Below are positions 17,521 to 26,016 of a stretch of DNA of 64,000 nt, in pieces (position 1 is the stretch's first letter; every line of letters starts with the position of its first letter). The stretch covers positions 1,364,001 through 1,428,000 of the forward strand of contig NZ_VUOE01000001.1 of assembly GCF_008386635.1 (NCBI RefSeq), in the 5' to 3' direction. Both the position numbers and the translations under genes were made by a program. Under the pieces are notes generated by a model, which saw only the letters and a program-made list of their open reading frames with translations, had not been told where the DNA came from and ran no database searches. The DNA comes from Maribacter flavus (GTDB taxonomy: Bacteria; Bacteroidota; Bacteroidia; Flavobacteriales; Flavobacteriaceae).

Positions 17521-18528
17521 TTAGTTGTTGACCGCGTTGAGGGCTTCACGAATTTTGCCGTCCAATTCATCCAGTAATTCAGGATTGTCCATTAAAAGTG
17601 TTTTGACTGCATCCCTACCCTGCCCTAGTTTGGTATCGCCGTAACTGAACCAGGAACCACTTTTCTTAATGATTTCGTACTCCACGCCAAGGTCAATGAT
17701 TTCTCCTACCTTGGAGATTCCCTCGCCGTACATGATGTCGAACTCGGTGGTCCTGAATGGAGGCGCAACCTTGTTCTTGACCACTTTTACCCGGGTCTTG
17801 TTACCTTGAATGTTTCCGTCCGTATCTTTTATCTGTGTAGAACGTCTAATGTCCAATCGGACCGAAGCATAGAATTTTAGGGCATTACCCCCTGTTGTTG
17901 TTTCAGGGTTACCGAACATCACCCCAATTTTCTCCCGCAGCTGGTTGATGAAAATCACCGTACAATGGGTCTTGCTTATGGAACTTGTTAATTTACGTAA
18001 TGCCTGTGACATCAATCTGGCATGCAATCCCATTTTTGAATCGCCCATTTCGCCTTCAATCTCGCTCTTGGGCGTCAAAGCTGCCACGGAATCCACGATT
18101 ACAATATCAATCGCTCCGGAACGAATCAAATTATCGGCGATTTCCAAGGCCTGCTCACCGTTATCCGGTTGGGATATGATGAGATTATCGATATCCACAC
18201 CCAACTTTTTGGCATAAAAACGGTCGAACGCGTGTTCCGCATCAATAAAGGCCGCAATTCCACCCTTTTTCTGTGCCTCGGCAATGGCATGTAATGTCAA
18301 GGTAGTCTTTCCAGAAGATTCAGGCCCGTATATCTCAATAACCCTTCCGCGTGGATAACCTCCAACACCCAAGGCAATGTCAAGTCCCAGGGATCCTGAC
18401 GGAATTACCTCTACATCTTCAACAACACTGTCGCCCATCTTCATTACGGCGCCTTTTCCATAGGTCTTATCCAGTTTATCAAGGGTCAGTTTCAGGGCTT
18501 TTAATTTGGCTTCTTTTTCGGAACTCAT
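17521..18528 (-). CDS. recA: Recombinase RecA
   Basis: DNA strand-exchange ATPase for homologous recombination. Walker A GPESSGKT is at residues 68-75, and the MAW ([10 protein letters not shown]) and L2-region ([22 protein letters not shown]) blocks are fully conserved. The 335-residue length is normal. It is monocistronic; I see no LexA-type operator in its upstream region. Confidence 0.98.
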   Translation of the reverse strand: MSSEKEAKLKALKLTLDKLDKTYGKGAVMKMGDSVVEDVEVIPSGSLGLDIALGVGGYPRGRVIEIYGPESSGKTTLTLHAIAEAQKKGGIAAFIDAEHAFDRFYAKKLGVDIDNLIISQPDNGEQALEIADNLIRSGAIDIVIVDSVAALTPKSEIEGEMGDSKMGLHARLMSQALRKLTSSISKTHCTVIFINQLREKIGVMFGNPETTTGGNALKFYASVRLDIRRSTQIKDTDGNIQGNKTRVKVVKNKVAPPFRTTEFDIMYGEGISKVGEIIDLGVEYEIIKKSGSWFSYGDTKLGQGRDAVKTLLMDNPELLDELDGKIREALNAVNN

Positions 18529-18751
18529 TGTGTGTTTTTTAGGAACGCTAAATTAGTGTTTCTTTTCTTAAAAAAGAATATTCGGTTTTTGAACGCAACC
18601 ATTTGCAACTTTTCTTATCTACTTAAAAAGCAAACCGGCAAAACATGTTTTGTTGGTGGGTTTTAGTGTCACTGGTTTTGATGGCCATTTCTTGATAGAA
18701 ACTAACTCAAACAATGCTGTGAAGAAGAAAAGCAGGGATGGCCGAACGAAG

Positions 18752-18778
18752 AGCCTCGAATTATTCGGGGCTTTTTTT
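18752..18778 (+). terminator. Intrinsic terminator without an upstream plus-strand gene
   Basis: Stem AGCCTCGAA / TTCGGGGCT with a 3-nt loop and one G-T pair, followed by seven T. The T-run is on the plus strand, yet the nearest gene to the left on that strand is the acyltransferase 4 kb away. It may end a small RNA transcribed from within this intergenic region. Confidence 0.6.
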
Positions 18779-18815
18779 ATGCGGAATAGGTAACCGACCT
18801 TCCTACGGGATTTTA

Positions 18816-18823
18816 TATCTTTG
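18816..18823 (+). promoter_or_regulatory. -7 element for trhO
   Basis: TATCTTTG, a full TAnnTTTG match 36 nt before the trhO ATG. Confidence 0.45.
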
Positions 18824-18859
18824 CCCTTCAAAATTTGTTAACTTAACTATTCGTATAGC

Positions 18860-19900
18860 ATGCAACTGTACAATACCTTAAGTGCAAAGGAAAGGGCGGC
18901 CCTCATTGAAGAGGCCGGTCAGGATCGCCTGACCATTTCTTTCTATAAATATGCACACATTGGCAATCCTGTCATTTTTAGAAATCATTTGTTCATTCAT
19001 TGGAACGAAATGGATGTCTTGGGCCGAATTTACGTAGCCCATGAAGGCATCAACGCCCAATTGTCCGTTCCCGCAGGGAACTTTGGGCGATTCAAGGATT
19101 TTTTGGATAGTATTACCTTTTTGGAAAATGTGCGATTGAACATCGCCATAGAACAGGACAATATGTCCTTTTTAAAATTAAAGGTCAAGGTACGGCATAA
19201 AATCCTGGCCGATGGCCTTAACGATGCCACCTTCGATGTAACCAACAAAGGGGTTCACGTGAATGCGGAGAAATTCAATGAGCTCATAGAAGACCCGGAT
19301 ACCGTCTTGGTAGATATGAGAAATCATTATGAAAGCGAAATCGGTCATTTTAAGAATGCCATCACGCCAGATGTGGATACGTTTAGGGATTCCTTGGATA
19401 TCATTGAAAAGGACCTTCAGGACCACAAAGAAGATAAGAAATTGGTCATGTACTGTACCGGAGGCATCCGTTGCGAAAAGGCCAGTGCCTATTACAAACA
19501 CAAAGGTTTCAAACAGGTCTACCAACTGGAAGGGGGTATAATCGAATATGCCAGACAAGTAGAACAACTGAAACTGGAGAACAAATTTTTGGGCAAAAAC
19601 TTTGTGTTCGACCATAGAAGGGGCGAACGCATCAGCGATGATATCATTTCCCAATGCCATCAATGTGGGGAACCCTGCGATGACCATGTAAACTGTGCCA
19701 ATGAGGCCTGTCACCTTCTGTTCATTCAATGTAAAAAATGTGCGGAAAAAATGAACGATTGTTGTTCGGACCATTGTAAGGAGATACATGCATTGCCTTA
19801 CGAAGAACAAAAGGCCCTGAGAAAAGGGAAAGTGGTAAGCAACAAAATCTTTAAAAAAGGGCGCTCAGAGGTTCTCAAGTTTAAAAAGCAATCTGTTTAG
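18860..19900 (+). CDS. trhO: tRNA uridine(34) hydroxylase TrhO (rhodanese-family, YceA)
   Basis: Oxygen-dependent hydroxylation of uridine 34 in tRNA to 5-hydroxyuridine. The 346 residues comprise the N-terminal YceA domain (to about 125), a rhodanese domain with active-site loop CTGGIRC (Cys199 and Cys205), and a C-terminal Cys-rich zinc-ribbon-like tail (QCHQCGEPC ... CKKCAEKMNDCC) as in the UPF0176 family. It stands alone between its promoter and ricT. Confidence 0.92.
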   Translation: MQLYNTLSAKERAALIEEAGQDRLTISFYKYAHIGNPVIFRNHLFIHWNEMDVLGRIYVAHEGINAQLSVPAGNFGRFKDFLDSITFLENVRLNIAIEQDNMSFLKLKVKVRHKILADGLNDATFDVTNKGVHVNAEKFNELIEDPDTVLVDMRNHYESEIGHFKNAITPDVDTFRDSLDIIEKDLQDHKEDKKLVMYCTGGIRCEKASAYYKHKGFKQVYQLEGGIIEYARQVEQLKLENKFLGKNFVFDHRRGERISDDIISQCHQCGEPCDDHVNCANEACHLLFIQCKKCAEKMNDCCSDHCKEIHALPYEEQKALRKGKVVSNKIFKKGRSEVLKFKKQSV

Positions 19901-20043
19901 GTCTACTGAAAATCCACATATCAACATTAGGGTAAATTAAGTGCTCTTTTTTTCGCATAGATTTTCATTATCTTTACAAGAAGATTTTTTATGAACCTAG
20001 TTTGGCAAATCTTTTGGGATTGGGCCAAATCAATATATAAAAT

Positions 20044-21225
20044 ATGGGTTGTAGTAGTTGTTCTACCGGCAAGGATGGACAACCAAAGGGATGCAAGAAT
20101 AACGGTACTTGCGGTACAGATGGTTGCAATAAATTAACTGTTTTTGATTGGCTTTCAAACATGTCGCTTCCCAACGGAGAGCGTCCATTTGAGTATGTGG
20201 AGGTACGATTTAAAAACAGTAGAAAGGAATTCTTTAGAAATACGGAAAACCTATCCTTATCCATTGGGGATGTGGTTGCCACTCAGGCACAGTCGGGTCA
20301 TGACGTTGGCATGGTGACCCTCACGGGCGAACTGGTCCGTGTACAAATGAAACGTAAAAAAATAGACCCTTCCAAAGAGGAAATTCCCAAAGTATACAGA
20401 AAGGCCACGCAAAAGGACATCGATATCTGGCAGAAGTGCCGTAACCGGGAAGAGGAAATAAAAAAACGGTCCAGGGAAATCGCAATTATCCTAAATCTGC
20501 AGATGAAGATTTCAGATGTGGAATTTCAAGGTGATGGATCTAAAGCGACTTTTTATTATACCGCGGAGGACCGGGTTGATTTCCGTCAATTGATCAAGGA
20601 TATGGCCAAGGCCTTTGGTATCCGTATCGAAATGCGGCAAATAGGCTATAGGCAAGAAGCCCAACGTTTGGGCGGTATCGGGTCTTGCGGAAGAGAGTTG
20701 TGCTGTTCCACCTGGTTAACGGATTTCAGGTCCGTAAGCACCTCTGCCGCACGTTATCAACAACTCTCGTTAAATCCCCAAAAATTGGCGGGACAATGCG
20801 GTAAACTGAAATGCTGCCTTAATTATGAGCTGGACGTTTACCTGGATGCCTTAAAGGACTTTCCACCACAGGACACCAAACTGTTTACGGAAAAGGGATT
20901 GGCCTTCTGTCAAAAAACGGATATTTTCAAGGAACTGCTTTGGTTTTCATACAAGGATGAACCGGCCAATTGGCATGTCCTCTCCAAGGACCAGGTGAAC
21001 GAGATCATCGAAAAAAACAAGAAAAAAGAAAAAGTTCCAAGCCTTGAAATTTATGCAGCGGACAATATTGTTGAGGATAAGGTAGTTTTTGAAAATGTAG
21101 TGGGTCAAGATAGCCTTACCCGTTTTGATAGGCCGAAGAAAAATTCAAAAGGCAACAGAAACAGGAACAGAAAAAAGAACACGAATAAAAATAGAAAACG
21201 AAATAGGAGCAAAAAAAATGCGTAA
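20044..21225 (+). CDS. ricT: PSP1 domain protein RicT
   Basis: A 393-residue PSP1/RicT family protein. In Firmicutes RicT forms a complex with RicA and RicF that carries Fe-S clusters and affects mRNA processing and development; a role in Bacteroidota is not established. The N-terminus is Cys-rich (Cys3, 6, 17, 23, 28), the core has GGIGSCGRELCCSTWL and CGKLKCCLNYE, and the C-terminal 35 residues are a very basic Lys/Arg/Asn tail. The stop overlaps the gldH start by 8 nt, indicating translational coupling. Confidence 0.9.
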   Translation: MGCSSCSTGKDGQPKGCKNNGTCGTDGCNKLTVFDWLSNMSLPNGERPFEYVEVRFKNSRKEFFRNTENLSLSIGDVVATQAQSGHDVGMVTLTGELVRVQMKRKKIDPSKEEIPKVYRKATQKDIDIWQKCRNREEEIKKRSREIAIILNLQMKISDVEFQGDGSKATFYYTAEDRVDFRQLIKDMAKAFGIRIEMRQIGYRQEAQRLGGIGSCGRELCCSTWLTDFRSVSTSAARYQQLSLNPQKLAGQCGKLKCCLNYELDVYLDALKDFPPQDTKLFTEKGLAFCQKTDIFKELLWFSYKDEPANWHVLSKDQVNEIIEKNKKKEKVPSLEIYAADNIVEDKVVFENVVGQDSLTRFDRPKKNSKGNRNRNRKKNTNKNRKRNRSKKNA

Positions 21226-21703
21226 CTGTCTTTTTTTAGTGTTTGCCATAATCCTTCTCCATTCCTGTAATACCAATGTGGTCGCAACCGAGTATAAAAG
21301 TCTCAATGGGGCCGTTTGGAACAAAGACGATGTTTTGGAGTTCACGTTTTCTGAATTGGATACCCTAAAGCAATATGATATCTTCATCAATATTCGTAAC
21401 GACGATACATTTCCCTATAGCAATCTTTTTTTAATTACGGCATTGAATACCCCGGAAGGCGAGGTGCTACAGGATACCCTCGAATACACTATGGCAATGC
21501 CGGACGGTACTTGGCTCGGCAAAGGTTCCGGGAGTTTGAAGGAGAACAAATTATGGTATAAGGAAAACATCGTTTTTGCCAATTCTGGCGTATATACTTT
21601 AGAAGTTTCGCACGCGATGCGAAAAAACGGAAATGTTCAAGGGGTGATTTCCCTGGAAGGCATTACAGACGTAGGTTTTGAAATAACAAAAAGTAATCCC
21701 TAA
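21218..21703 (+). CDS. gldH: Gliding motility lipoprotein GldH
   Basis: An outer-membrane lipoprotein required for gliding and for T9SS function in Flavobacterium johnsoniae. About 161 residues with signal MRNCLFLVFAIILLHSC and lipobox Cys17; the mature block beginning NTNVV..Y...N..W and the central VFANSGVYTLEVSHAMR region match the GldH family. The ATG at 21218 lies inside the last codons of ricT, and the PBP gene follows after 4 nt. The ricT-gldH-PBP order is itself characteristic of Flavobacteriia. Confidence 0.9.
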   Translation: MRNCLFLVFAIILLHSCNTNVVATEYKSLNGAVWNKDDVLEFTFSELDTLKQYDIFINIRNDDTFPYSNLFLITALNTPEGEVLQDTLEYTMAMPDGTWLGKGSGSLKENKLWYKENIVFANSGVYTLEVSHAMRKNGNVQGVISLEGITDVGFEITKSNP

Positions 21704-21707
21704 GCTC

Positions 21708-24050
21708 ATGGCAAAAGCGACAGAAAAGAAAGGCAACTCCGGTTTTTCAAAATATATCAAATGGTTCTGGATACTATTTGCTTCGGGTGTGGCATTTGTC
21801 GCACTTATTTTTCTTTCCGCCGCATGGGGTTTTTTTGGTGAACTACCGCCTTACGAATATTTGGAAAACCCGCAAACCAATCTAGCATCCCAGATAATTT
21901 CTTCAGATGGCGAGTTGTTGGGGAAATTTTATTTGGACGATAACCGTACCGATGTAAAATATAAGGATTTGCCGGAGAATTTGGTCAACGCCTTGGTCGC
22001 CACGGAGGATGCCAGGTTTCAGGACCATTCCGGAATCGATTTTAGGGGAACGGTACGTGCCTTCTTCTTTTTGGGAACCAAAGGTGGGGCAAGTACCATT
22101 AGTCAACAATTGGCGCGGCAGCTTTTTGTGGGGGTCCGCTCCAGAAGTAAACTGGACGCAATCAAACAAAAAATAAAGGAATGGGTATTGGCCACACGCT
22201 TGGAGCGAAGCTATACCAAGGAGGAAATCATAAGCATGTACTTTAACATTTATGATTTTGGAAACAATGCGGATGGTATTCGTTCCGCAGCACGTATCTA
22301 TTTTGGAAAGGAGCCCAAGGATTTGAAAATAGAGGAATCTGCCATGTTGGTTGGTATGTTCAAAAATTCTTCGCTTTTCAATCCACTTCGAAGAGAGGAA
22401 ATGGTCAAAACCCGAAGAAACGTTGTGCTGGCCCAGATGGCCAAATACGATTATATCACCGAGCAGGAAAAGGATTCCTTGCAGGCCCTAAAAATGGACA
22501 TCAACTACAATCCGGAGAACCATAGGGAAGGTTTGGCCACTTATTTTAGGATGTACTTGCAACGTTTTATGAAGGATTGGATCGACGAAAATCCCAAACC
22601 CGCCTTGGCCGGTGAACGTGATAAATGGAACATCTATCTGGATGGATTGAAAATATACACCACGATCGATTCCAAGATGCAGGCCAACGCGGAAGAGGCG
22701 GTATACGCCCATATGGCAAACCTACAGGCCGAGTTTTTCAATCAAAACACCAAGGAACGAAATGCAACTACACCTTTCTCCGATATCACCCCGGAAGAAA
22801 CGGAAGCAATCATGGAGCGTGCCATGAAAAACTCCGATCGTTGGAGAGAGATGAAGGCAGCGGGCAAATCAGAAGAGGAAATCAAGAGTTCCTTCACCAA
22901 AAAAACCGAAATGACCGTATTCGATTGGAAGAGCGATACCCGCGAAAAGGATACCGTCATGACCCCTTTGGATTCCATCAGGTACTACAAAACCTTTTTA
23001 AGGGCGGCGATGATGTCCATGGAGCCTCAAACAGGCCATGTAAAGGCTTGGGTTGGGGGTATTAATTACAAGCATTTTCAATACGATAACGTAATACAAG
23101 GGGCCCGGCAGGTAGGTTCTACGTTCAAGCCATTTGTATATGCCGCCGCCATAGATCAACTCCGACTTTCGCCCTGTGAAAAACTACCGGATACACAATA
23201 TTGCATAGAGGCGGGCAAACATGGAAACATGGAGGCTTGGTGCCCAAGAAATTCCGATTTAAAGTACTCGGGTAAAGAAATGACCTTAAAAAATGCCTTG
23301 GCAAATTCGGTAAATACCGTTACGGCACAATTAATTGATAAGGTGGGGCCAAAATCAGTAGTCTCCATTGCAAAAAACCTTGGGATATCTGGGGAAGTAC
23401 CGGAAGTGCCCTCCATAGCACTAGGAACCCTGGATGCCAATATTTATGATATGGTTGGGGCCTATGGGGCCTTTGCCAACCAAGGGGTCTATGTAAAACC
23501 CGTTATGGTAACCAGAATTGAGGATAAAAACGGGACCGTATTGTATGAATATGTTCCAGAGACGAAAGATGTGTTGAGCAAGGAAGTCTCTTATGCCATG
23601 ATCGATTTGATGAAAGGGGTAACCCAAGGTGGTTCAGGTACGCGTCTGAGACATGCTTATAACAAGAATAATACGGTATATAAAGAGATTATTACCGGAT
23701 ACCCATATGAGCTCACCAATCCCATTGCCGGGAAAACGGGAACCACCCAAAACAATAGCGATGGTTGGTTTATGGGTATGGTGCCTAATTTGGTCACCGG
23801 TGTTTGGGTAGGTGGCGAAGAGCGTTCCATCCATTTTAAAAATATACTTTATGGCCAAGGAGCCTCCATGGCATTGCCCATATGGGGATTGTATATGAAA
23901 AAGAATTATGCGAACGAGGAATTGGGCGTATCCAAGGAAGACTTTGAAAAGCCGGAAGATATGACCATTGTCACAGATTGTACCCAATTTATTGAAGACC
24001 AACAGAAGGATATTGAGCTTGAGGACGACCTTGAAGATTTGGATTTTTAA
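21708..24050 (+). CDS. mrcA: Class A penicillin-binding protein 1A
   Basis: Bifunctional peptidoglycan synthase of the inner membrane: glycosyltransferase plus transpeptidase. One transmembrane helix (about 17-41) is followed by the GT51 domain with catalytic Glu100 in ATEDARFQDH, GGASTISQQLARQLF, and ERSYTKEEIISMYFN. The transpeptidase has Ser471-x-x-Lys474 (GSTFKPF), the SVN motif, and KTGT at 676-679. The 780-residue length is typical. Last gene of the ricT-gldH-PBP run, with a terminator 31 nt downstream. Confidence 0.95.
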   Translation: MAKATEKKGNSGFSKYIKWFWILFASGVAFVALIFLSAAWGFFGELPPYEYLENPQTNLASQIISSDGELLGKFYLDDNRTDVKYKDLPENLVNALVATEDARFQDHSGIDFRGTVRAFFFLGTKGGASTISQQLARQLFVGVRSRSKLDAIKQKIKEWVLATRLERSYTKEEIISMYFNIYDFGNNADGIRSAARIYFGKEPKDLKIEESAMLVGMFKNSSLFNPLRREEMVKTRRNVVLAQMAKYDYITEQEKDSLQALKMDINYNPENHREGLATYFRMYLQRFMKDWIDENPKPALAGERDKWNIYLDGLKIYTTIDSKMQANAEEAVYAHMANLQAEFFNQNTKERNATTPFSDITPEETEAIMERAMKNSDRWREMKAAGKSEEEIKSSFTKKTEMTVFDWKSDTREKDTVMTPLDSIRYYKTFLRAAMMSMEPQTGHVKAWVGGINYKHFQYDNVIQGARQVGSTFKPFVYAAAIDQLRLSPCEKLPDTQYCIEAGKHGNMEAWCPRNSDLKYSGKEMTLKNALANSVNTVTAQLIDKVGPKSVVSIAKNLGISGEVPEVPSIALGTLDANIYDMVGAYGAFANQGVYVKPVMVTRIEDKNGTVLYEYVPETKDVLSKEVSYAMIDLMKGVTQGGSGTRLRHAYNKNNTVYKEIITGYPYELTNPIAGKTGTTQNNSDGWFMGMVPNLVTGVWVGGEERSIHFKNILYGQGASMALPIWGLYMKKNYANEELGVSKEDFEKPEDMTIVTDCTQFIEDQQKDIELEDDLEDLDF

Positions 24051-24080
24051 TGAAAGTCAACGATTGTAAAATTTTTAAAA

Positions 24081-24108
24081 AAGCTTCGGTATACATCGAG
24101 GCTTTTTT
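24081..24108 (+). terminator. Terminator after the ricT-gldH-PBP1A run
   Basis: Stem AAGCTTCG / CGAGGCTT with an 8-nt loop, followed by T-rich sequence, starting 31 nt after the PBP stop. Confidence 0.7.
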
Positions 24109-24162
24109 ATTTTGTTCAGTTTAAAAGCGTTATTTTAGTAATATGACATTTAATGTACAGAT

Positions 24163-24864
24163 ATGATTAGAAAAACGGTTTCAAATGTATCGGAAGCGCT
24201 TGCCGGGGTTCAAGATGGTATGACATTTATGCTCGGCGGATTCGGATTATGCGGAATTCCGGAGAAGGCCATAGAGGAATTGGTACGATTGGGCATAAAG
24301 GACATCACCTGTATTTCCAACAACGCAGGTGTAGATGACTTTGGTTTAGGGCTTTTACTTCAAAAGCGTCAGATAAAAAAAATGATTTCCTCCTACGTGG
24401 GCGAAAACGATGAATTTGAAAGGCAAATGCTTAGTGGGGAACTGGAGGTGGAACTGACCCCCCAAGGTACCTTGGCAGAAAAGTGCCGCGCCGCTCAAGG
24501 TGGGTTTCCGGCTTTTTTCACCCCGGCAGGCTACGGCACCGAAGTCGCGGAAGGCAAAGAAACTAGGGAGTTCAATGGAAAAATGTATGTGCTTGAGGAA
24601 GCTTTCAAAGCCGATTTTTCCTTCGTCAAGGCATGGAAGGGCGATGAGGCCGGCAACCTCATTTTTAAGGGAACGGCCCGAAATTTTAATCCGGTTATGT
24701 GTGGTGCGGCAAAAATCACAGTAGCCGAAGTAGAGGAACTGGTACCCGCGGGGTCTTTGGACCCCAATCAAATACATGTTCCGGGGATTTTTGTCCAAAG
24801 AATCTTCAAAGGAGAAGGTTATGAGAAAAGAATCGAACAACGAACCGTACGAAAAAGAAATTAA
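24163..24864 (+). CDS. scoA: 3-oxoacid CoA-transferase subunit A
   Basis: Alpha subunit of a family I CoA-transferase (succinyl-CoA:acetoacetate type), which activates acetoacetate or similar acids for breakdown. The glycine-rich block [12 protein letters not shown] near residue 23 and [15 protein letters not shown] near 50 are diagnostic, and 233 residues is the usual length. The stop is 1 nt before the subunit B ATG. Substrate is inferred from family resemblance only. Confidence 0.92.
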   Translation: MIRKTVSNVSEALAGVQDGMTFMLGGFGLCGIPEKAIEELVRLGIKDITCISNNAGVDDFGLGLLLQKRQIKKMISSYVGENDEFERQMLSGELEVELTPQGTLAEKCRAAQGGFPAFFTPAGYGTEVAEGKETREFNGKMYVLEEAFKADFSFVKAWKGDEAGNLIFKGTARNFNPVMCGAAKITVAEVEELVPAGSLDPNQIHVPGIFVQRIFKGEGYEKRIEQRTVRKRN

Positions 24865-24865
24865 A

Positions 24866-25522
24866 ATGTTAGATAAAAACGGAATTGCAAAACGTATCGC
24901 CAAAGAAGTAAAGGACGGTTATTACGTGAACCTCGGTATCGGTATACCTACACTGGTGGCAAACTTTGTACGTGACGATATTAGTGTAGAATTTCAGAGC
25001 GAAAATGGCGTATTGGGAATGGGCCCGTTTCCTTTTGAAGGTGAAGAGGATGCAGATATTATAAATGCAGGTAAACAAACCATTACAACCTTGCCCGGTG
25101 CCTCCTTTTTCGATTCGGCCACCAGTTTTTCCATGATACGGGGCAAACATGTAGACCTTACCATTTTAGGGGCTATGGAAGTTGCTGAAAACGGGGATAT
25201 TGCCAATTGGAAAATACCGGGAAAAATGGTCAAAGGAATGGGAGGAGCGATGGATTTGGTATCATCCGCAGAAGATATTATCGTGGCGATGATGCATACC
25301 AATAGGGCCGGGGAATCCAAATTATTAAAAAGATGCACCCTACCGCTCACGGGCGTAAAGTGTGTAAAAAAAATTGTGACGAACCTTGCGGTACTGGAAA
25401 TAGGCCCAGAAGGTTTTATCCTGTTGGAACGTGCGCCAGGAGTATCCGTGGAAGAAATAAAACAGGCTACGGAAGGTACACTTATCGTGTCCGGGGACAT
25501 TCCTGAAATGAAATTGGACTAA
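24866..25522 (+). CDS. scoB: 3-oxoacid CoA-transferase subunit B
   Basis: Beta subunit, carrying the catalytic glutamate in the conserved SENGVLGMGP motif (near residue 50), where the acyl-glutamyl intermediate forms. The LGIGIPTLVANFV block and MKGMGGAMDLV-type block (MVKGMGGAMDLVSSAED) support the call. About 218 residues from the ATG at 24866, which gives MLDKNGIAKRIAKE, the usual N-terminus. Earlier in-frame ATGs would overlap scoA. Confidence 0.92.
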   Translation: MLDKNGIAKRIAKEVKDGYYVNLGIGIPTLVANFVRDDISVEFQSENGVLGMGPFPFEGEEDADIINAGKQTITTLPGASFFDSATSFSMIRGKHVDLTILGAMEVAENGDIANWKIPGKMVKGMGGAMDLVSSAEDIIVAMMHTNRAGESKLLKRCTLPLTGVKCVKKIVTNLAVLEIGPEGFILLERAPGVSVEEIKQATEGTLIVSGDIPEMKLD

Positions 25523-25547
25523 CACTACAACGATTGCATTTCATCGG

Positions 25548-25570
25548 ATAAATCAAATACCTTGATTTAT
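25548..25570. repeat. AT-rich inverted repeat downstream of scoB
   Basis: Perfect 9-bp arms ATAAATCAA / TTGATTTAT with a 5-nt loop, 25 nt after the scoB stop. There is no T-run after it, so it is either a weak transcript-end hairpin or an operator. Confidence 0.4.
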
Positions 25571-25684
25571 TCACAACATTTTGGGATAACTTCACAACAA
25601 TAATTCACAAACAGCTTCTCTTTGTACCTATATTTACGTCACTGATATTTTTTAACCCAAAGTAAAAGCAAAACTTAACCAAAG

Positions 25685-25789
25685 ATGGATACCCAGAATT
25701 ACATTCCGAGAGAAGAAAAAGTGCAAGTATACCATAATGATTTTTTTAGTGGTTTTGTACGTTTGACGAAAAAGCTTTTCATGCTTTAG
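25685..25789 (+). CDS. Candidate 34-residue small protein
   Basis: An ATG-TAG frame of 35 codons preceded by the A-rich leader typical of Bacteroidota starts (AACTTAACCAAAG). The peptide begins MDTQNYIPREEKVQVY and ends in a basic-hydrophobic stretch (VRLTKKLFML) that could form an amphipathic helix. A strong terminator follows 27 nt after the stop, which would make a compact independent transcript. I recognise no family; it could also be a non-coding RNA with a chance frame. Confidence 0.45.
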   Translation: MDTQNYIPREEKVQVYHNDFFSGFVRLTKKLFML

Positions 25790-25814
25790 GTCAAAAGCAA
25801 ATGAAATTAACTGT

Positions 25815-25846
25815 AAAGAGCAACTCCCCCAGGTTGCTCTTTTTTA
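25815..25846 (+). terminator. Strong intrinsic terminator
   Basis: Stem AGAGCAAC / GTTGCTCT extended by A/T pairs, loop of about 8 nt (TCCCCCAG), then six T. The plus-strand orientation fits termination of the small gene at 25685. Confidence 0.8.
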
Positions 25847-26016
25847 GTTTCTAATTGAAAAATGAACCATTAAATTAGCTCACTTTTGAATTGGAAATAG
25901 TATTGGACAATTTACATCCAAATCTTAATTATAAATTGCCAGCCCTACCCTGCTAATTATTCCTATTTTTATTGCTTTATCATCTTACTCTTCTTTGAGA
26001 ATTAAATCCAGTTTCT

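Larger units (their letters stand above)
18529..18859. other. Intergenic region between divergent recA and trhO
   Basis: 331 bp with no supported gene. It contains a 14-bp palindrome CAAAACATGTTTTG (18639-18652), an intrinsic terminator pointing rightwards at 18752, and the trhO -7 element. The 70-codon minus-strand frame here has no recognisable features and crosses the terminator stem. Confidence 0.5.
25523..26016. other. Long intergenic region between scoB and the S9 peptidase gene
   Basis: 494 bp. It holds an AT-rich inverted repeat (25548-25570), three TTCACAA words (25570, 25591, 25604), a candidate 34-codon gene and a strong terminator. From about 25850 to 26016 I see nothing recognisable. 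Confidence 0.5.

Noticed and set aside
18639-18652. Palindrome CAAAACATGTTTTG considered as a LexA/SOS operator for recA
   Set aside because: It lies about 110 bp upstream of recA, does not match a known SOS box form, and many Bacteroidota lack classical LexA control of recA.
18619-18831. 70-codon minus-strand frame between recA and trhO
   Set aside because: It runs through the terminator stem and the trhO -7 element and has no family resemblance.
19178-19810. 210-codon minus-strand frame inside trhO
   Set aside because: Antisense to a clear rhodanese-family gene; it arises from codon bias of the sense strand.
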